Shown: in pieces, positions 30,520-36,786 of the stretch
Layout: every line of letters starts with the position of its first letter
How positions within the stretch are numbered: position 1 is the first letter of the stretch
Virus record (IMG/VR): IMGVR_UViG_3300027985_000083
Location: 1 to 47,801 of that record
Direction: 5' to 3' (one strand)
Length of the DNA stretch: 47,801 nt
Source of the DNA: a virus
Notes under the pieces: generated by a model
The model's input: only the letters and a program-made list of their open reading frames with translations
What the model was told of the DNA's origin: nothing
Database searches by the model: none
Made by a program: the position numbers and the translations under genes

Positions 30520-30741
30520 TTGCACGACATTGAAATGTGCTGTGGCACAACTTGCAACAAAGTAGCCAATCTAGACTACGTTAAGCGTCTAGAGCTAGCT
30601 GTTGATAAGCTGACAACAGAGCGTAATGACTTGCGTGTTGAGGCTCAGTTTTATAAAGACCTGTACTACGAGGCTATTGGAGACATCCAGAAGCATTACA
30701 TCAACCTAGGAAAGGAGAAGAAAAATAAAACCACTAATTGA
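30520..30741 (+). CDS. Small Cys-containing helical protein (73 aa)
   Basis: I start at TTG 30520 because CGGAGG lies 7 nt upstream and the ORF then follows the previous stop by one base; ATGs at 30475-30481 would overlap the prior gene. It begins (Met)HDIEMCCGTTCNKVANL, a Cys-rich start followed by a charged coiled coil. Its 3' end overlaps the exonuclease start. Function unknown. Confidence 0.55.
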   Translation: MHDIEMCCGTTCNKVANLDYVKRLELAVDKLTTERNDLRVEAQFYKDLYYEAIGDIQKHYINLGKEKKNKTTN

Positions 30742-31516
30742 CGGAGACCTAGTAGCGTATGAACTAGCCTTTGGCTGTCAACGCTTTGAAGACGACCAGC
30801 TTGTCCTTGTGCCTGTTGAAGAAGTCAATCAACGTGTGACAAATAAGATCGAGGAAATCTGTGCAGAGGTGTATGCAACAGAGCCACCAACAATCTTCTT
30901 CACTGGCAAGACTAACTTCCGCAATGATGTGGCCAAGAGCAAGCCTTACAAGGGAAATCGTAAAGGGGATAAGCCACACTACCTGAAATACATACGCTCA
31001 TATCTCATGGCTAATTATGACAGTGAGCTTGTCGAAGGGCTTGAGGCTGATGATTTGATGGCAATGCGACAAACAGAACGCCTCAAGTTTAAGGACACAA
31101 TCATCTGCACACGAGACAAAGACTTACGTCAAGTACCTGGGATGCACTACGGATGGGAGTGTGGCAAGCAACCTAGCTTTGGGCCTAAGTGTGTGGACAA
31201 GCACGGTACACTAGAGCTTAAGGGTGGTAAGAAGCTCAAGGGCACTGGGGACATGTTGTTGTACGCTCAGATGCTTATCGGAGACAGCGTTGACAACATC
31301 GGAGGGGCAAGAGGTTGGTCTGATATTAAAACATACAACCTGCTCAAAGACTGCCAAGATGAGCTGTCGCTCTACAAGGCTGTTGAGAGCGTCTATAACG
31401 AATTGTATGGTGATCAGGCTATGGAGCTACTAACTGAGACAGCAAACCTCGTATGTATGATTAGGGAGGCCCCTGAAGGCATTCCTGTTATGTGGAGGGC
31501 ACCTATTGCTACGTAA
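30725..31516 (+). CDS. 5'-3' exonuclease (FEN/T7 gp6-like), apparent AUA start
   Basis: The essential N-terminal metal motif (KPLIDGDLVAYE) is read only if translation starts at ATA 30725, which follows AAAGGAGAAGAAA. In this frame a TAG lies at 30707-30709 and no ATG, GTG or TTG occurs between it and the motif. Starting at GTG 30809 would delete the motif. With the ATA start the protein has 263 aa. It shows further nuclease acidic clusters (GLEADDLMA; CTRDKDLRQVPG; LIGDSVDNIGG), the last being the helix-hairpin-helix metal site. It should remove RNA primers and degrade host DNA. Confidence 0.82.
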   Translation: MKPLIDGDLVAYELAFGCQRFEDDQLVLVPVEEVNQRVTNKIEEICAEVYATEPPTIFFTGKTNFRNDVAKSKPYKGNRKGDKPHYLKYIRSYLMANYDSELVEGLEADDLMAMRQTERLKFKDTIICTRDKDLRQVPGMHYGWECGKQPSFGPKCVDKHGTLELKGGKKLKGTGDMLLYAQMLIGDSVDNIGGARGWSDIKTYNLLKDCQDELSLYKAVESVYNELYGDQAMELLTETANLVCMIREAPEGIPVMWRAPIAT

Positions 31517-31880
31517 CTCTGGAAAATGGACACAGGCCCGCTTCAATTCATTCATCAAGAGTGGCCTTAGGGCAATGTCAAGACGTTGGCCACCTAAGTT
31601 TGAATGTCTTGCAGACGCTTGTGTTGGTACAAAGACAAACAAAGCAACAGGACGTATGGCAAAGCATTATGAATGTGCGGAGTGTCATAATCAGTTCCCA
31701 GCTAAAGAGGTGGCCGTCGATCATATAGAACCTGTCGTACCTGTCAGTGGATTCACTACATGGGATGAAGTAATTGAGCGCATGTTTGTAGAGAAAGAAG
31801 GTCTACAGGTGCTGTGTAAGGAGTGCCATCGGGTTAAGTGCCAAGAAGAAAAACAACAACGCAAACAAGCAAAAGGATAA
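31506..31880 (+). CDS. HNH endonuclease (free-standing)
   Basis: TTG start 31506 with GGAGG 7 nt upstream, overlapping the exonuclease end by 11 nt. The 124 aa show FNSFIKSGLRAMSRRWPPKF, then zinc Cys pairs (CAECHNQFP; CKECHRVKC) around the HNH core VDHIEPVVP and LQVLCKECHR. Similar genes sit next to the exonuclease in other T7-like phages. It could be a homing nuclease or a packaging or host DNA nuclease. Confidence 0.85.
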   Translation: MLRNSGKWTQARFNSFIKSGLRAMSRRWPPKFECLADACVGTKTNKATGRMAKHYECAECHNQFPAKEVAVDHIEPVVPVSGFTTWDEVIERMFVEKEGLQVLCKECHRVKCQEEKQQRKQAKG

Positions 31881-31888
31881 TAACAATA

Positions 31889-32128
31889 ATGAGCAGTTTT
31901 GACACTTTCAATGAAGTACAAGAACCCCTTCTTCGTGCATACAATCGTGCTGTAATGGCATTAAACTTGAACGTAGATGAGGGTAAGGAATGCGCGTCTC
32001 GCTATCTGTCAATGTTCTCTGATAAAGAGAATGCAGCAATCTATGCGTTGCTGTCTGGAATTGATAAGTATGGGCCTGAGACGATTAAGAAAAACGTTAT
32101 GTTACGTATTGAAGCTAAGGGGGTTTGA
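31889..32128 (+). CDS. Small protein of unknown function (79 aa)
   Basis: ATG 31889 (MSSFDTFNEVQEPLLRAYNR) follows AAAAGGATAATAACAATA, a longer spacing than usual. The sequence is helical and acidic. An upstream in-frame ATG at 31838 lies in the previous gene and is rejected. No family recognised. Confidence 0.55.
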   Translation: MSSFDTFNEVQEPLLRAYNRAVMALNLNVDEGKECASRYLSMFSDKENAAIYALLSGIDKYGPETIKKNVMLRIEAKGV

Positions 32129-32129
32129 C

Positions 32130-32336
32130 ATGAGTAACTCAAGGGCGGAGTTTGAAAAGTGGTATTCAAGCATTGATGGCTACGGCGACGCTCACAAGAA
32201 AGATTTGTGGGAGAGCTGGAAAGCCTCACGAGCTGCTTTGTGCGTCAACGTGGGAAGAGCTTACCAGCAAGGCGGTATGATGGCGGACTACCTTGTCGAG
32301 GCAGCCCTTGAAGAGGTGGGGGTGTCTTACATATGA
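32130..32336 (+). CDS. Small phage protein of unknown function (68 aa)
   Basis: ATG 32130 follows the previous stop by one base with AAGGGGGTTTGAC upstream. MSNSRAEFEKWYSSIDGYGD and DLWESWKASRAAL form a pattern often seen in small accessory phage proteins of unknown role. The 3' end overlaps the DUF3310 gene by 4 nt. Confidence 0.65.
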   Translation: MSNSRAEFEKWYSSIDGYGDAHKKDLWESWKASRAALCVNVGRAYQQGGMMADYLVEAALEEVGVSYI

Positions 32337-32680
32337 CAGCATGGAATAAACAAGTGGGGGGTAGCCATTACACCTCAATGAAAATACAGCCATTACAATT
32401 GACATACATGGTGGCTAATGGGGATAGCTGCTTCTGTAAAGTGGCTAAATACATTGCACGTACAAAGAACACCGACGACTTACAGAAAGCTATTGACGTA
32501 ATTGAGAAGGCTAAGACGTTGCGTAAATCTGGCCTTGAGGTGACGCACTACAAGCGTAAGATGGTTGGTGAGTTTGCTGATCAGTTTGACAATGCGCCTG
32601 TCATTGCTGCTGTGTTGTTGACATTCCTCGACGCCCGGTATAATGACTCAATTAGGTATGTGGAGCAATTAGATGACTGA
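32333..32680 (+). CDS. DUF3310-family protein
   Basis: The 115 aa open with KQVGGSHYTSMKIQPLQLTY and continue FCKVAKYIARTKN, the signature of DUF3310 proteins, which many phages encode and which are sometimes annotated as nucleotide kinases without proof. A helical C-terminal extension (residues 70-115) is present. GTGGGGG-type site and ATGA overlap support the start. Confidence 0.85.
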   Translation: MTAWNKQVGGSHYTSMKIQPLQLTYMVANGDSCFCKVAKYIARTKNTDDLQKAIDVIEKAKTLRKSGLEVTHYKRKMVGEFADQFDNAPVIAAVLLTFLDARYNDSIRYVEQLDD

Positions 32681-32840
32681 CTTAGAATTCTGGGAGATGA
32701 AAGTTTACAAGGTGATTGCTGATGGTGGTGTCGATGGAGATGCCTCTGTGTCTGACTTAGTGCTAGCTATACGCTCAGATGACAGCCTCACTAAGTGGGA
32801 GAAAGAAGCCCTTATTCATAAGCTGTGGGAGGCGTTCTGA
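32673..32840 (+). CDS. Small acidic protein (55 aa)
   Basis: ATG 32673 overlaps the previous gene end by 8 nt. The product MTDLEFWEMKVYKVIADGGV... is acidic and helical with two Trp. It may be a regulator or partner protein; no family recognised. Confidence 0.55.
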   Translation: MTDLEFWEMKVYKVIADGGVDGDASVSDLVLAIRSDDSLTKWEKEALIHKLWEAF

Positions 32841-32974
32841 TGGAATTTCTTAAGGACATGTTTGCATTCCTTGGCAATGCAATGATTGGGCTTGTTATTG
32901 CCGTATTCGCAGCAGCTATTCTTATGGAGGGCTACGAGTTCCTCGTAGAGACATGGGGGATGTTGTTTGGCTAA
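32840..32974 (+). CDS. Single-span small membrane protein (44 aa)
   Basis: TGATG overlap and GGGAGG upstream define the start. A helix at about residues 12-30 (NAMIGLVIAVFAAAILM) spans the membrane, followed by an acidic aromatic tail. Function unknown. Confidence 0.55.
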   Translation: MEFLKDMFAFLGNAMIGLVIAVFAAAILMEGYEFLVETWGMLFG

Positions 32975-33098
32975 ACAACTTGCCATAGCCTTGCTCGCAA
33001 TGCTTGGTGGTTTTATGGCGCTTAAGCTTCCATTCTGGGAAAGCGTGGCTGCCATAGCCATTATTGTGTTAATTATATACAAACTGGGGCAGCCGTGA
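32967..33098 (+). CDS. Small membrane protein, TTG start (43 aa)
   Basis: TTG 32967 with GGGGGATG upstream opens inside the previous gene. The product has two short hydrophobic segments (LAIALLAMLGGFMALKL and AAIAIIVLIIYKL). It may form a two-span hairpin with the preceding protein. Function unknown. Confidence 0.5.
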   Translation: MAKQLAIALLAMLGGFMALKLPFWESVAAIAIIVLIIYKLGQP

Positions 33099-33277
33099 TG
33101 GGTTGGTTTTACGATATTGACATGTACGAACGAAGGATGTTTGTACATAGATTGCAGCCATCTTGCGAAGAATGTGGGTCTCAGCAAGTTCAGCTAGTTT
33201 CTTGGGAAACTCCTGTTTGCAGGCTTAGGTGCAGGCGCTGCAAACATAAGTTTACTATTGAGGTAAAACCAAAATGA
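33098..33277 (+). CDS. Small zinc-ribbon protein (59 aa)
   Basis: TGATG overlap fixes ATG 33098. The sequence has two Cys pairs, CEEC (near residue 23) and CRRC (near residue 45), separated by about 20 residues, a zinc ribbon as found in DNA- or RNA-binding proteins. Function unknown beyond this. Confidence 0.65.
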   Translation: MGWFYDIDMYERRMFVHRLQPSCEECGSQQVQLVSWETPVCRLRCRRCKHKFTIEVKPK

Positions 33278-33429
33278 TAACAGCTTTTAACGCACTCCTT
33301 GAGTGCTTAGTAACTGGATTGTTTACGGCTGTATTCGTTGTCGTCGCAGCACGTATTGGAATACTCCCCATCACATTGATGGTAGAGATGGACGACCTTG
33401 AAGAGGTGGATGATGACCAAGACGCATGA
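33274..33429 (+). CDS. Single-span small membrane protein (51 aa)
   Basis: ATG 33274 overlaps the previous stop. Hydrophobic segment residues 9-36 (ECLVTGLFTAVFVVVAARIG) is followed by a strongly acidic tail (EMDDLEEVDDDQDA). The tail codons contain the binding site for the PhoH-like gene. Function unknown. Confidence 0.55.
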   Translation: MITAFNALLECLVTGLFTAVFVVVAARIGILPITLMVEMDDLEEVDDDQDA

Positions 33430-34045
33430 CTTGTATAACCTCGCTCTGCGAGACCGCGATATGCTGCCTACAATAGCTATAGGAGCTGCTGGGACGGGTA
33501 AGACGTACGGTGGCATAGGGGCAGCAGTGGAATGGCTTAAAACGCGTTCTAGGCAGCTTATTGTGACACGCCCTAATGTGTCATTTGCTGACAAGAATGG
33601 GTTCCTTCCTGGCTCTGAACGAGAGAAGATGGGGCCGTGGGTCAGGCCAATTGAGCAGAACCTACGATTGCATGGTGTCTCAGTGCCACAACAGGAGAGC
33701 TGGGAGAAACATGGGACGCTTCAATTCCTCCCTCTCGAATACATTCAGGGGCTGACGTTTGACAATGCTTTCATTCTGTGTGACGAAGTGCAAAACATGA
33801 CATTTGAGCAATTAAAGGTGTTGCTCACACGACAAGGCAAGTATAGCAAGCTTGTATTGTGTGGTGACATTGCTCAGATTAGCCCACGTTTCCAAGGGTC
33901 TGGTCTGGCCAAGCTGATTGATATGGTGAGGGCGCTTGATTTGAATGTGCATTTGATTGAGTTTACGCACGAGGACATCCTGCGCTCTAAGCAATGTGCT
34001 GAGTGGATTAGGGCGTTTGATAAGTATGAGGACATGGGCCGGTGA
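33413..34045 (+). CDS. PhoH-like P-loop ATPase
   Basis: ATG 33413 follows GAAGAGGTGG. The 210 aa have Walker A GAAGTGKT (near residue 26), Walker B FILCDEVQNM near residue 123, and LCGDIAQISP near residue 152, the order found in PhoH and the helicase domain of RNA-degradation proteins. Its role in phages is unproven but the gene is common beside replication genes. Confidence 0.88.
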   Translation: MTKTHDLYNLALRDRDMLPTIAIGAAGTGKTYGGIGAAVEWLKTRSRQLIVTRPNVSFADKNGFLPGSEREKMGPWVRPIEQNLRLHGVSVPQQESWEKHGTLQFLPLEYIQGLTFDNAFILCDEVQNMTFEQLKVLLTRQGKYSKLVLCGDIAQISPRFQGSGLAKLIDMVRALDLNVHLIEFTHEDILRSKQCAEWIRAFDKYEDMGR

Positions 34046-34245
34046 TCAGATATACTCATGAAATAAGTGATGGCGAAGATGTGTGGTGGGCAGCAGTTGT
34101 GGACGGGGCGTTGTACCTATCACTAGACAAGTTGAAGCAAGTCAAGCCGTTTAATGGTGAACACTACCTGTCCGTGGAGCATGCCTACAAGCCATACAAG
34201 ATGTATAGCGTGCGCAAACTAAACCAATTCAAAGGAAATAAATGA
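34042..34245 (+). CDS. Mini-protein with FKGNK tail (67 aa)
   Basis: GTG start overlaps the PhoH-like stop (GTGA). The product begins MIRYTHEISDGEDVWWAAVV and ends LNQFKGNK. It differs from the SH3-like copies in sequence but retains the same coupling tail, TTCAAAGGAAATAAATGA, before the methylase. It is 7 kb from the nearest other copy. Confidence 0.65.
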   Translation: MIRYTHEISDGEDVWWAAVVDGALYLSLDKLKQVKPFNGEHYLSVEHAYKPYKMYSVRKLNQFKGNK

Positions 34246-34679
34246 ATACAGAGTTGATGTTTAGCAGCAAAGACCAAACTTGGTCAACTCCGCAAGACTT
34301 CTTTGACAAGCTAAACGAGGAGTTTGGATTCACACTGGATCCCTGCGCTTCGCCACAAACTGCCAAGTGCGAAAAATATTTCACGGAGTCCGACGACGGC
34401 CTGTCAAAAGACTGGGCTGGGGAGGTGGTATTTTGTAATCCACCATATGGCAGGGCTTTACCTGCATGGGTAAAGAAGTGCAGGGAAGAGGGGTCTAAGG
34501 CTAATACGACAGTTGTTATGTTAATCCCATCTAGGACAGACACAAAATATTTTCACGAGCATATCTGGAACGGCGCGGCTAGCGAAGTGCGGTTTTTAAA
34601 AGGTAGGTTGAAGTTTGGCGGGTGCAAAGACTCCGCCCCATTTCCGAGTCTTGTGGCCATCTACGGAGGAGATAAATGA
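34242..34679 (+). CDS. DNA N6-adenine methyltransferase (Dam-like phage type)
   Basis: The 145-aa protein has the catalytic motif NPPYG (near residue 67) and the family opening SSKDQTWSTPQDFFDKLNEE with LDPCA. This is the compact phage Dam family, lacking a full target-recognition domain. It may protect phage DNA from host restriction. Target sequence is unknown. Its start lies in the coupling tail of the previous ORF. Confidence 0.9.
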   Translation: MNTELMFSSKDQTWSTPQDFFDKLNEEFGFTLDPCASPQTAKCEKYFTESDDGLSKDWAGEVVFCNPPYGRALPAWVKKCREEGSKANTTVVMLIPSRTDTKYFHEHIWNGAASEVRFLKGRLKFGGCKDSAPFPSLVAIYGGDK

Positions 34680-34813
34680 CTTGTAAATACTGGGACTGTG
34701 GGTGGTGCTACTGCAAGTCTGGAAAATCAAACGATAGTAGTGGCCAGTGCAATTCACCGAGTGGCTGTAAAGAAAATAAAAAGGAATCTGATGAACATAC
34801 TGCTAATTCCTGA
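34676..34813 (+). CDS. Cys-rich micro-protein (45 aa)
   Basis: An ATGA overlap with the methylase gene and GGAGGAG upstream define ATG 34676. It begins MTCKYWDCGWCYCKSGKSND, with six Cys in 31 residues, and probably binds zinc. It overlaps the metallophosphoesterase start by 23 nt. Confidence 0.55.
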   Translation: MTCKYWDCGWCYCKSGKSNDSSGQCNSPSGCKENKKESDEHTANS

Positions 34814-35543
34814 CACTCAAGTAAAACCAGATGTGCCTCTTGACCATCTGCACTCTCTGTCTAAGTTTATTGTTCACCGACGGCCAGATGTTATAGTGCA
34901 CGTGGGTGATCACTGGGATATGGCGTCACTCTCTTCCTATGACTTTGGCAAAAAAGCGATGGAAGGGCGACGTGTGCATGAGGACATCGAAGCTGGCAAC
35001 AAAGCCATGAGGATTATGCTAAATGGTTTACGAACACTCCAACGAAGACAGAGAGAAAACAAGAAGCGAGCATATGCGCCAGAAATGCACTTCTGTATTG
35101 GCAACCATGAACAACGTATTGCTAGGCATGTTGAGTCAAACCCACAGCTTGACGGGCTCTTGTCCTATGACAATCTGGACTTACGTGGCTGGAAAGTGCA
35201 TGACTTTCGCGACGTATTTACTGTGGCTGGTATTTGTTTCTCTCATTATTTTTACAACCCCCTTAGTGGTATGCCTGTTGGGGGTAGTATGGATAATCGA
35301 CTTAATAAGCTCCAAGCGTCGTTTGTCCAAGGGCATGAGCAATCGTTCCTCTACGGATGCAGACAAACGCTGACAGGACTGCACATGGGCTTGGTGGCTG
35401 GTGCATTCTATATGCACGATGAACTTTATAAGGGATATCAAGCCAACAACCACTGGCGCGGCATCTGCATGTTGAATAATGCCAAAGATGGTGTGTACGA
35501 TTTGGAAACAATTTCTCTGGAGAATTTGCTGAAGGCTTATTGA
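34791..35543 (+). CDS. Calcineurin-like metallophosphoesterase
   Basis: ATG 34791 follows AAAAAGGAATCTG. The 250 aa open MNILLIPDTQVKPDVPL and carry GDHWD (near residue 41), GNHE near residue 104 and GHEQS near residue 185, the metal-binding motifs of the superfamily. Substrate is not predictable; related phage enzymes include phosphatases and nucleases. An upstream in-frame extension to 34698 would cover the Cys-rich gene and is rejected. Confidence 0.88.
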   Translation: MNILLIPDTQVKPDVPLDHLHSLSKFIVHRRPDVIVHVGDHWDMASLSSYDFGKKAMEGRRVHEDIEAGNKAMRIMLNGLRTLQRRQRENKKRAYAPEMHFCIGNHEQRIARHVESNPQLDGLLSYDNLDLRGWKVHDFRDVFTVAGICFSHYFYNPLSGMPVGGSMDNRLNKLQASFVQGHEQSFLYGCRQTLTGLHMGLVAGAFYMHDELYKGYQANNHWRGICMLNNAKDGVYDLETISLENLLKAY

Positions 35544-35719
35544 TGAAGTTGTCTGAATGGTGTAAACAGAAGATGGAAGAGGCCAAGGATGGCGAGGAGG
35601 CGTATGCCTACCATCAGTTAATGGAGATGTGGCAACGTAGGGAGGAAGAGTTTGTACGATTGGATAGTAGAAGACATCAGGCGGATAAGAGCAAAGCAGT
35701 GGAAGACAAAGGAGGATGA
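35543..35719 (+). CDS. Small charged helical protein (58 aa)
   Basis: TGATG overlap with the phosphoesterase gene. The product MKLSEWCKQKMEEAKDGEEA... is a long charged helix. Function unknown. Its 3' part overlaps the next ORF in another frame. Confidence 0.6.
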   Translation: MKLSEWCKQKMEEAKDGEEAYAYHQLMEMWQRREEEFVRLDSRRHQADKSKAVEDKGG

Positions 35720-35789
35720 ACAATACCTTGAAGAGTTGTATGAGCTTCGTGATGCATTACAAAAATTAGACAAAAAGAAAGGGGCCTGA
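35652..35789 (+). CDS. Small charged helical protein, TTG start (45 aa)
   Basis: TTG 35652 has GGAGGAAGAGT upstream. The product reads YDWIVEDIRRIRAKQWKTKE and ends KKKGA just inside the terminator stem. The unusually long overlap with the preceding gene (68 nt) lowers confidence. Confidence 0.45.
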   Translation: MYDWIVEDIRRIRAKQWKTKEDEQYLEELYELRDALQKLDKKKGA

Positions 35790-35810
35790 TGGCCCCTAGT
35801 TATTTCTTTC
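35771..35810. terminator. Bidirectional terminator between the converging blocks
   Basis: GGGGCC-TGAT-GGCCCC (35781-35796) is a perfect 6-bp stem. On the plus strand TAGTTATTTCTTT follows; on the minus strand TTTCTTTTTG follows. It ends both the rightward early block and the leftward late block. Confidence 0.85.
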
Positions 35811-35937
35811 CCTTCTTGTGCTTGCTAATCTCAATGGCAGCCAGCTGATCCTTCTTAATCACCCTTCCCCTCATCTTCCCCCCAGTTACCCGATACTTCC
35901 CTTTATCTTTCCCTTTAGTAATTTTAGAATATGGCAT
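35800..35937 (-). CDS. Small basic protein (45 aa)
   Basis: ATG 35937 overlaps the previous stop (TGATG). The product MPYSKITKGKDKGKYRVTGG... ends KHKKGKK and is very basic. It may be a minor virion or nucleic-acid-binding protein. Its stop lies at the base of the terminator. Confidence 0.6.
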   Translation of the reverse strand: MPYSKITKGKDKGKYRVTGGKMRGRVIKKDQLAAIEISKHKKGKK

Positions 35938-36257
35938 CAGCTTAAAGTGATTGCAGTAATCACCCCTCCAGCTACAGTGAATGTTACCTTACTTACGTAA
36001 GTACCAGTAGGTGTAACGCCAGACAACTGCTGCCCGGATGTCACAACAGTTTTGGTGCCCCCTGGGGTTACTGGCGCTTGTACAACGCCACGATTCACTG
36101 CGTCATAATACCCAGCCTCAGCCTCTGTAAAATTAGATTTAGACAGGCCGGTGAGTGAGTTGTAATATGCTGTAGCTGCATCAGGCATAGTAGTGATGCT
36201 CTTGCCAGTACGTGCATTATAAAATCTAATTGCTGCATCTTTAACGTTAACTGTCAT
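35937..36257 (-). CDS. Small structural-type protein (106 aa)
   Basis: ATG overlaps the stop of the upstream gene (ATGA). The first half is helical (VKDAAIRFYNARTGKS; AATAYYNSLTGL) and the second half is Thr/Val/Gly-rich and beta-like (VTPTGTYVSKVTFTVAGG). This split is common in minor virion or fibre-associated proteins. No specific family recognised. Confidence 0.6.
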   Translation of the reverse strand: MTVNVKDAAIRFYNARTGKSITTMPDAATAYYNSLTGLSKSNFTEAEAGYYDAVNRGVVQAPVTPGGTKTVVTSGQQLSGVTPTGTYVSKVTFTVAGGVITAITLS

Positions 36258-36550
36258 TTACTTTTGCTTCCTTTAGGACGTCCACCAGTACCAAGATTCT
36301 TGGCACGATTTTTACTCTTATCCATAACGCGCAAGTTGCTCTTGCTGTTATCTAGTTTACCACGGGCCTTGTGCTTCTTATGATCGACATCCTTGCCATC
36401 CCCCTTCCTCACCTTACCCGCCCTCTCCATCTCCCGTCTGGCTGCATTACGCTGCGCCCTACGAGCCTTCTGCTCTGGTTGCTGATTGTACTTACGTTTA
36501 GCAACAGAGGCAGGCTTGGCGTTCTTCTTGTATTCGCCACGCTTTGCCAT
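36254..36550 (-). CDS. Very basic protein with HNH-like core (98 aa)
   Basis: ATG 36550 follows GGGGAGTTGAT; an extension to 36571 lacks a binding site. Nearly 40 percent of residues are Lys or Arg. The middle GDGKDVDHKKHKARGKLDNS followed by SNLRVMDKSKNRAKN recalls a compact HNH-type layout (DH...N) known in small phage proteins annotated as HNH endonucleases. Activity is uncertain. Confidence 0.65.
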   Translation of the reverse strand: MAKRGEYKKNAKPASVAKRKYNQQPEQKARRAQRNAARREMERAGKVRKGDGKDVDHKKHKARGKLDNSKSNLRVMDKSKNRAKNLGTGGRPKGSKSK

Positions 36551-36551
36551 A

Positions 36552-36782
36552 TCAACTCCCCTTCTTAACACTAAGTTTCTCGTCTATAACACCAAGCCTA
36601 ATTGTGTTCTCCACAACCTGACGCTTCAAGTCATCAATCTCACTGTCGTGCTTGTTAATCACTTTAATCAAGCTGTCAATGCGCTCTACCAACACAGCAG
36701 TTTGTTGAGAGGTGGAATACACTACACCACCTACAGCAAGTATAGTTGGGAGGAGCAACTCAAACAATCTTTGCATCGTCAT
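36552..36782 (-). CDS. Membrane-anchored coiled-coil protein (76 aa)
   Basis: Residues 5-24 (RLFELLLPTILAVGGVVYST) are a membrane segment. The rest is a heptad helix (VERIDSLIKVINKHDSEIDD and onward). Such anchors with coiled coils occur in accessory lysis proteins and in virion-associated membrane proteins. It is far from the main lysis cassette, so either role is open. It could start at ATG 36776 instead, two codons later. Confidence 0.65.
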   Translation of the reverse strand: MTMQRLFELLLPTILAVGGVVYSTSQQTAVLVERIDSLIKVINKHDSEIDDLKRQVVENTIRLGVIDEKLSVKKGS

Positions 36783-36786
36783 ATTG

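Noticed and set aside
30700-30745. Programmed frameshift from the 30520 ORF into the exonuclease
   Set aside because: The shift needed is +1, and the A-rich run there (GAAAAATAAAACC) is not a standard +1 site; an AUA start with a good ribosome site is simpler.
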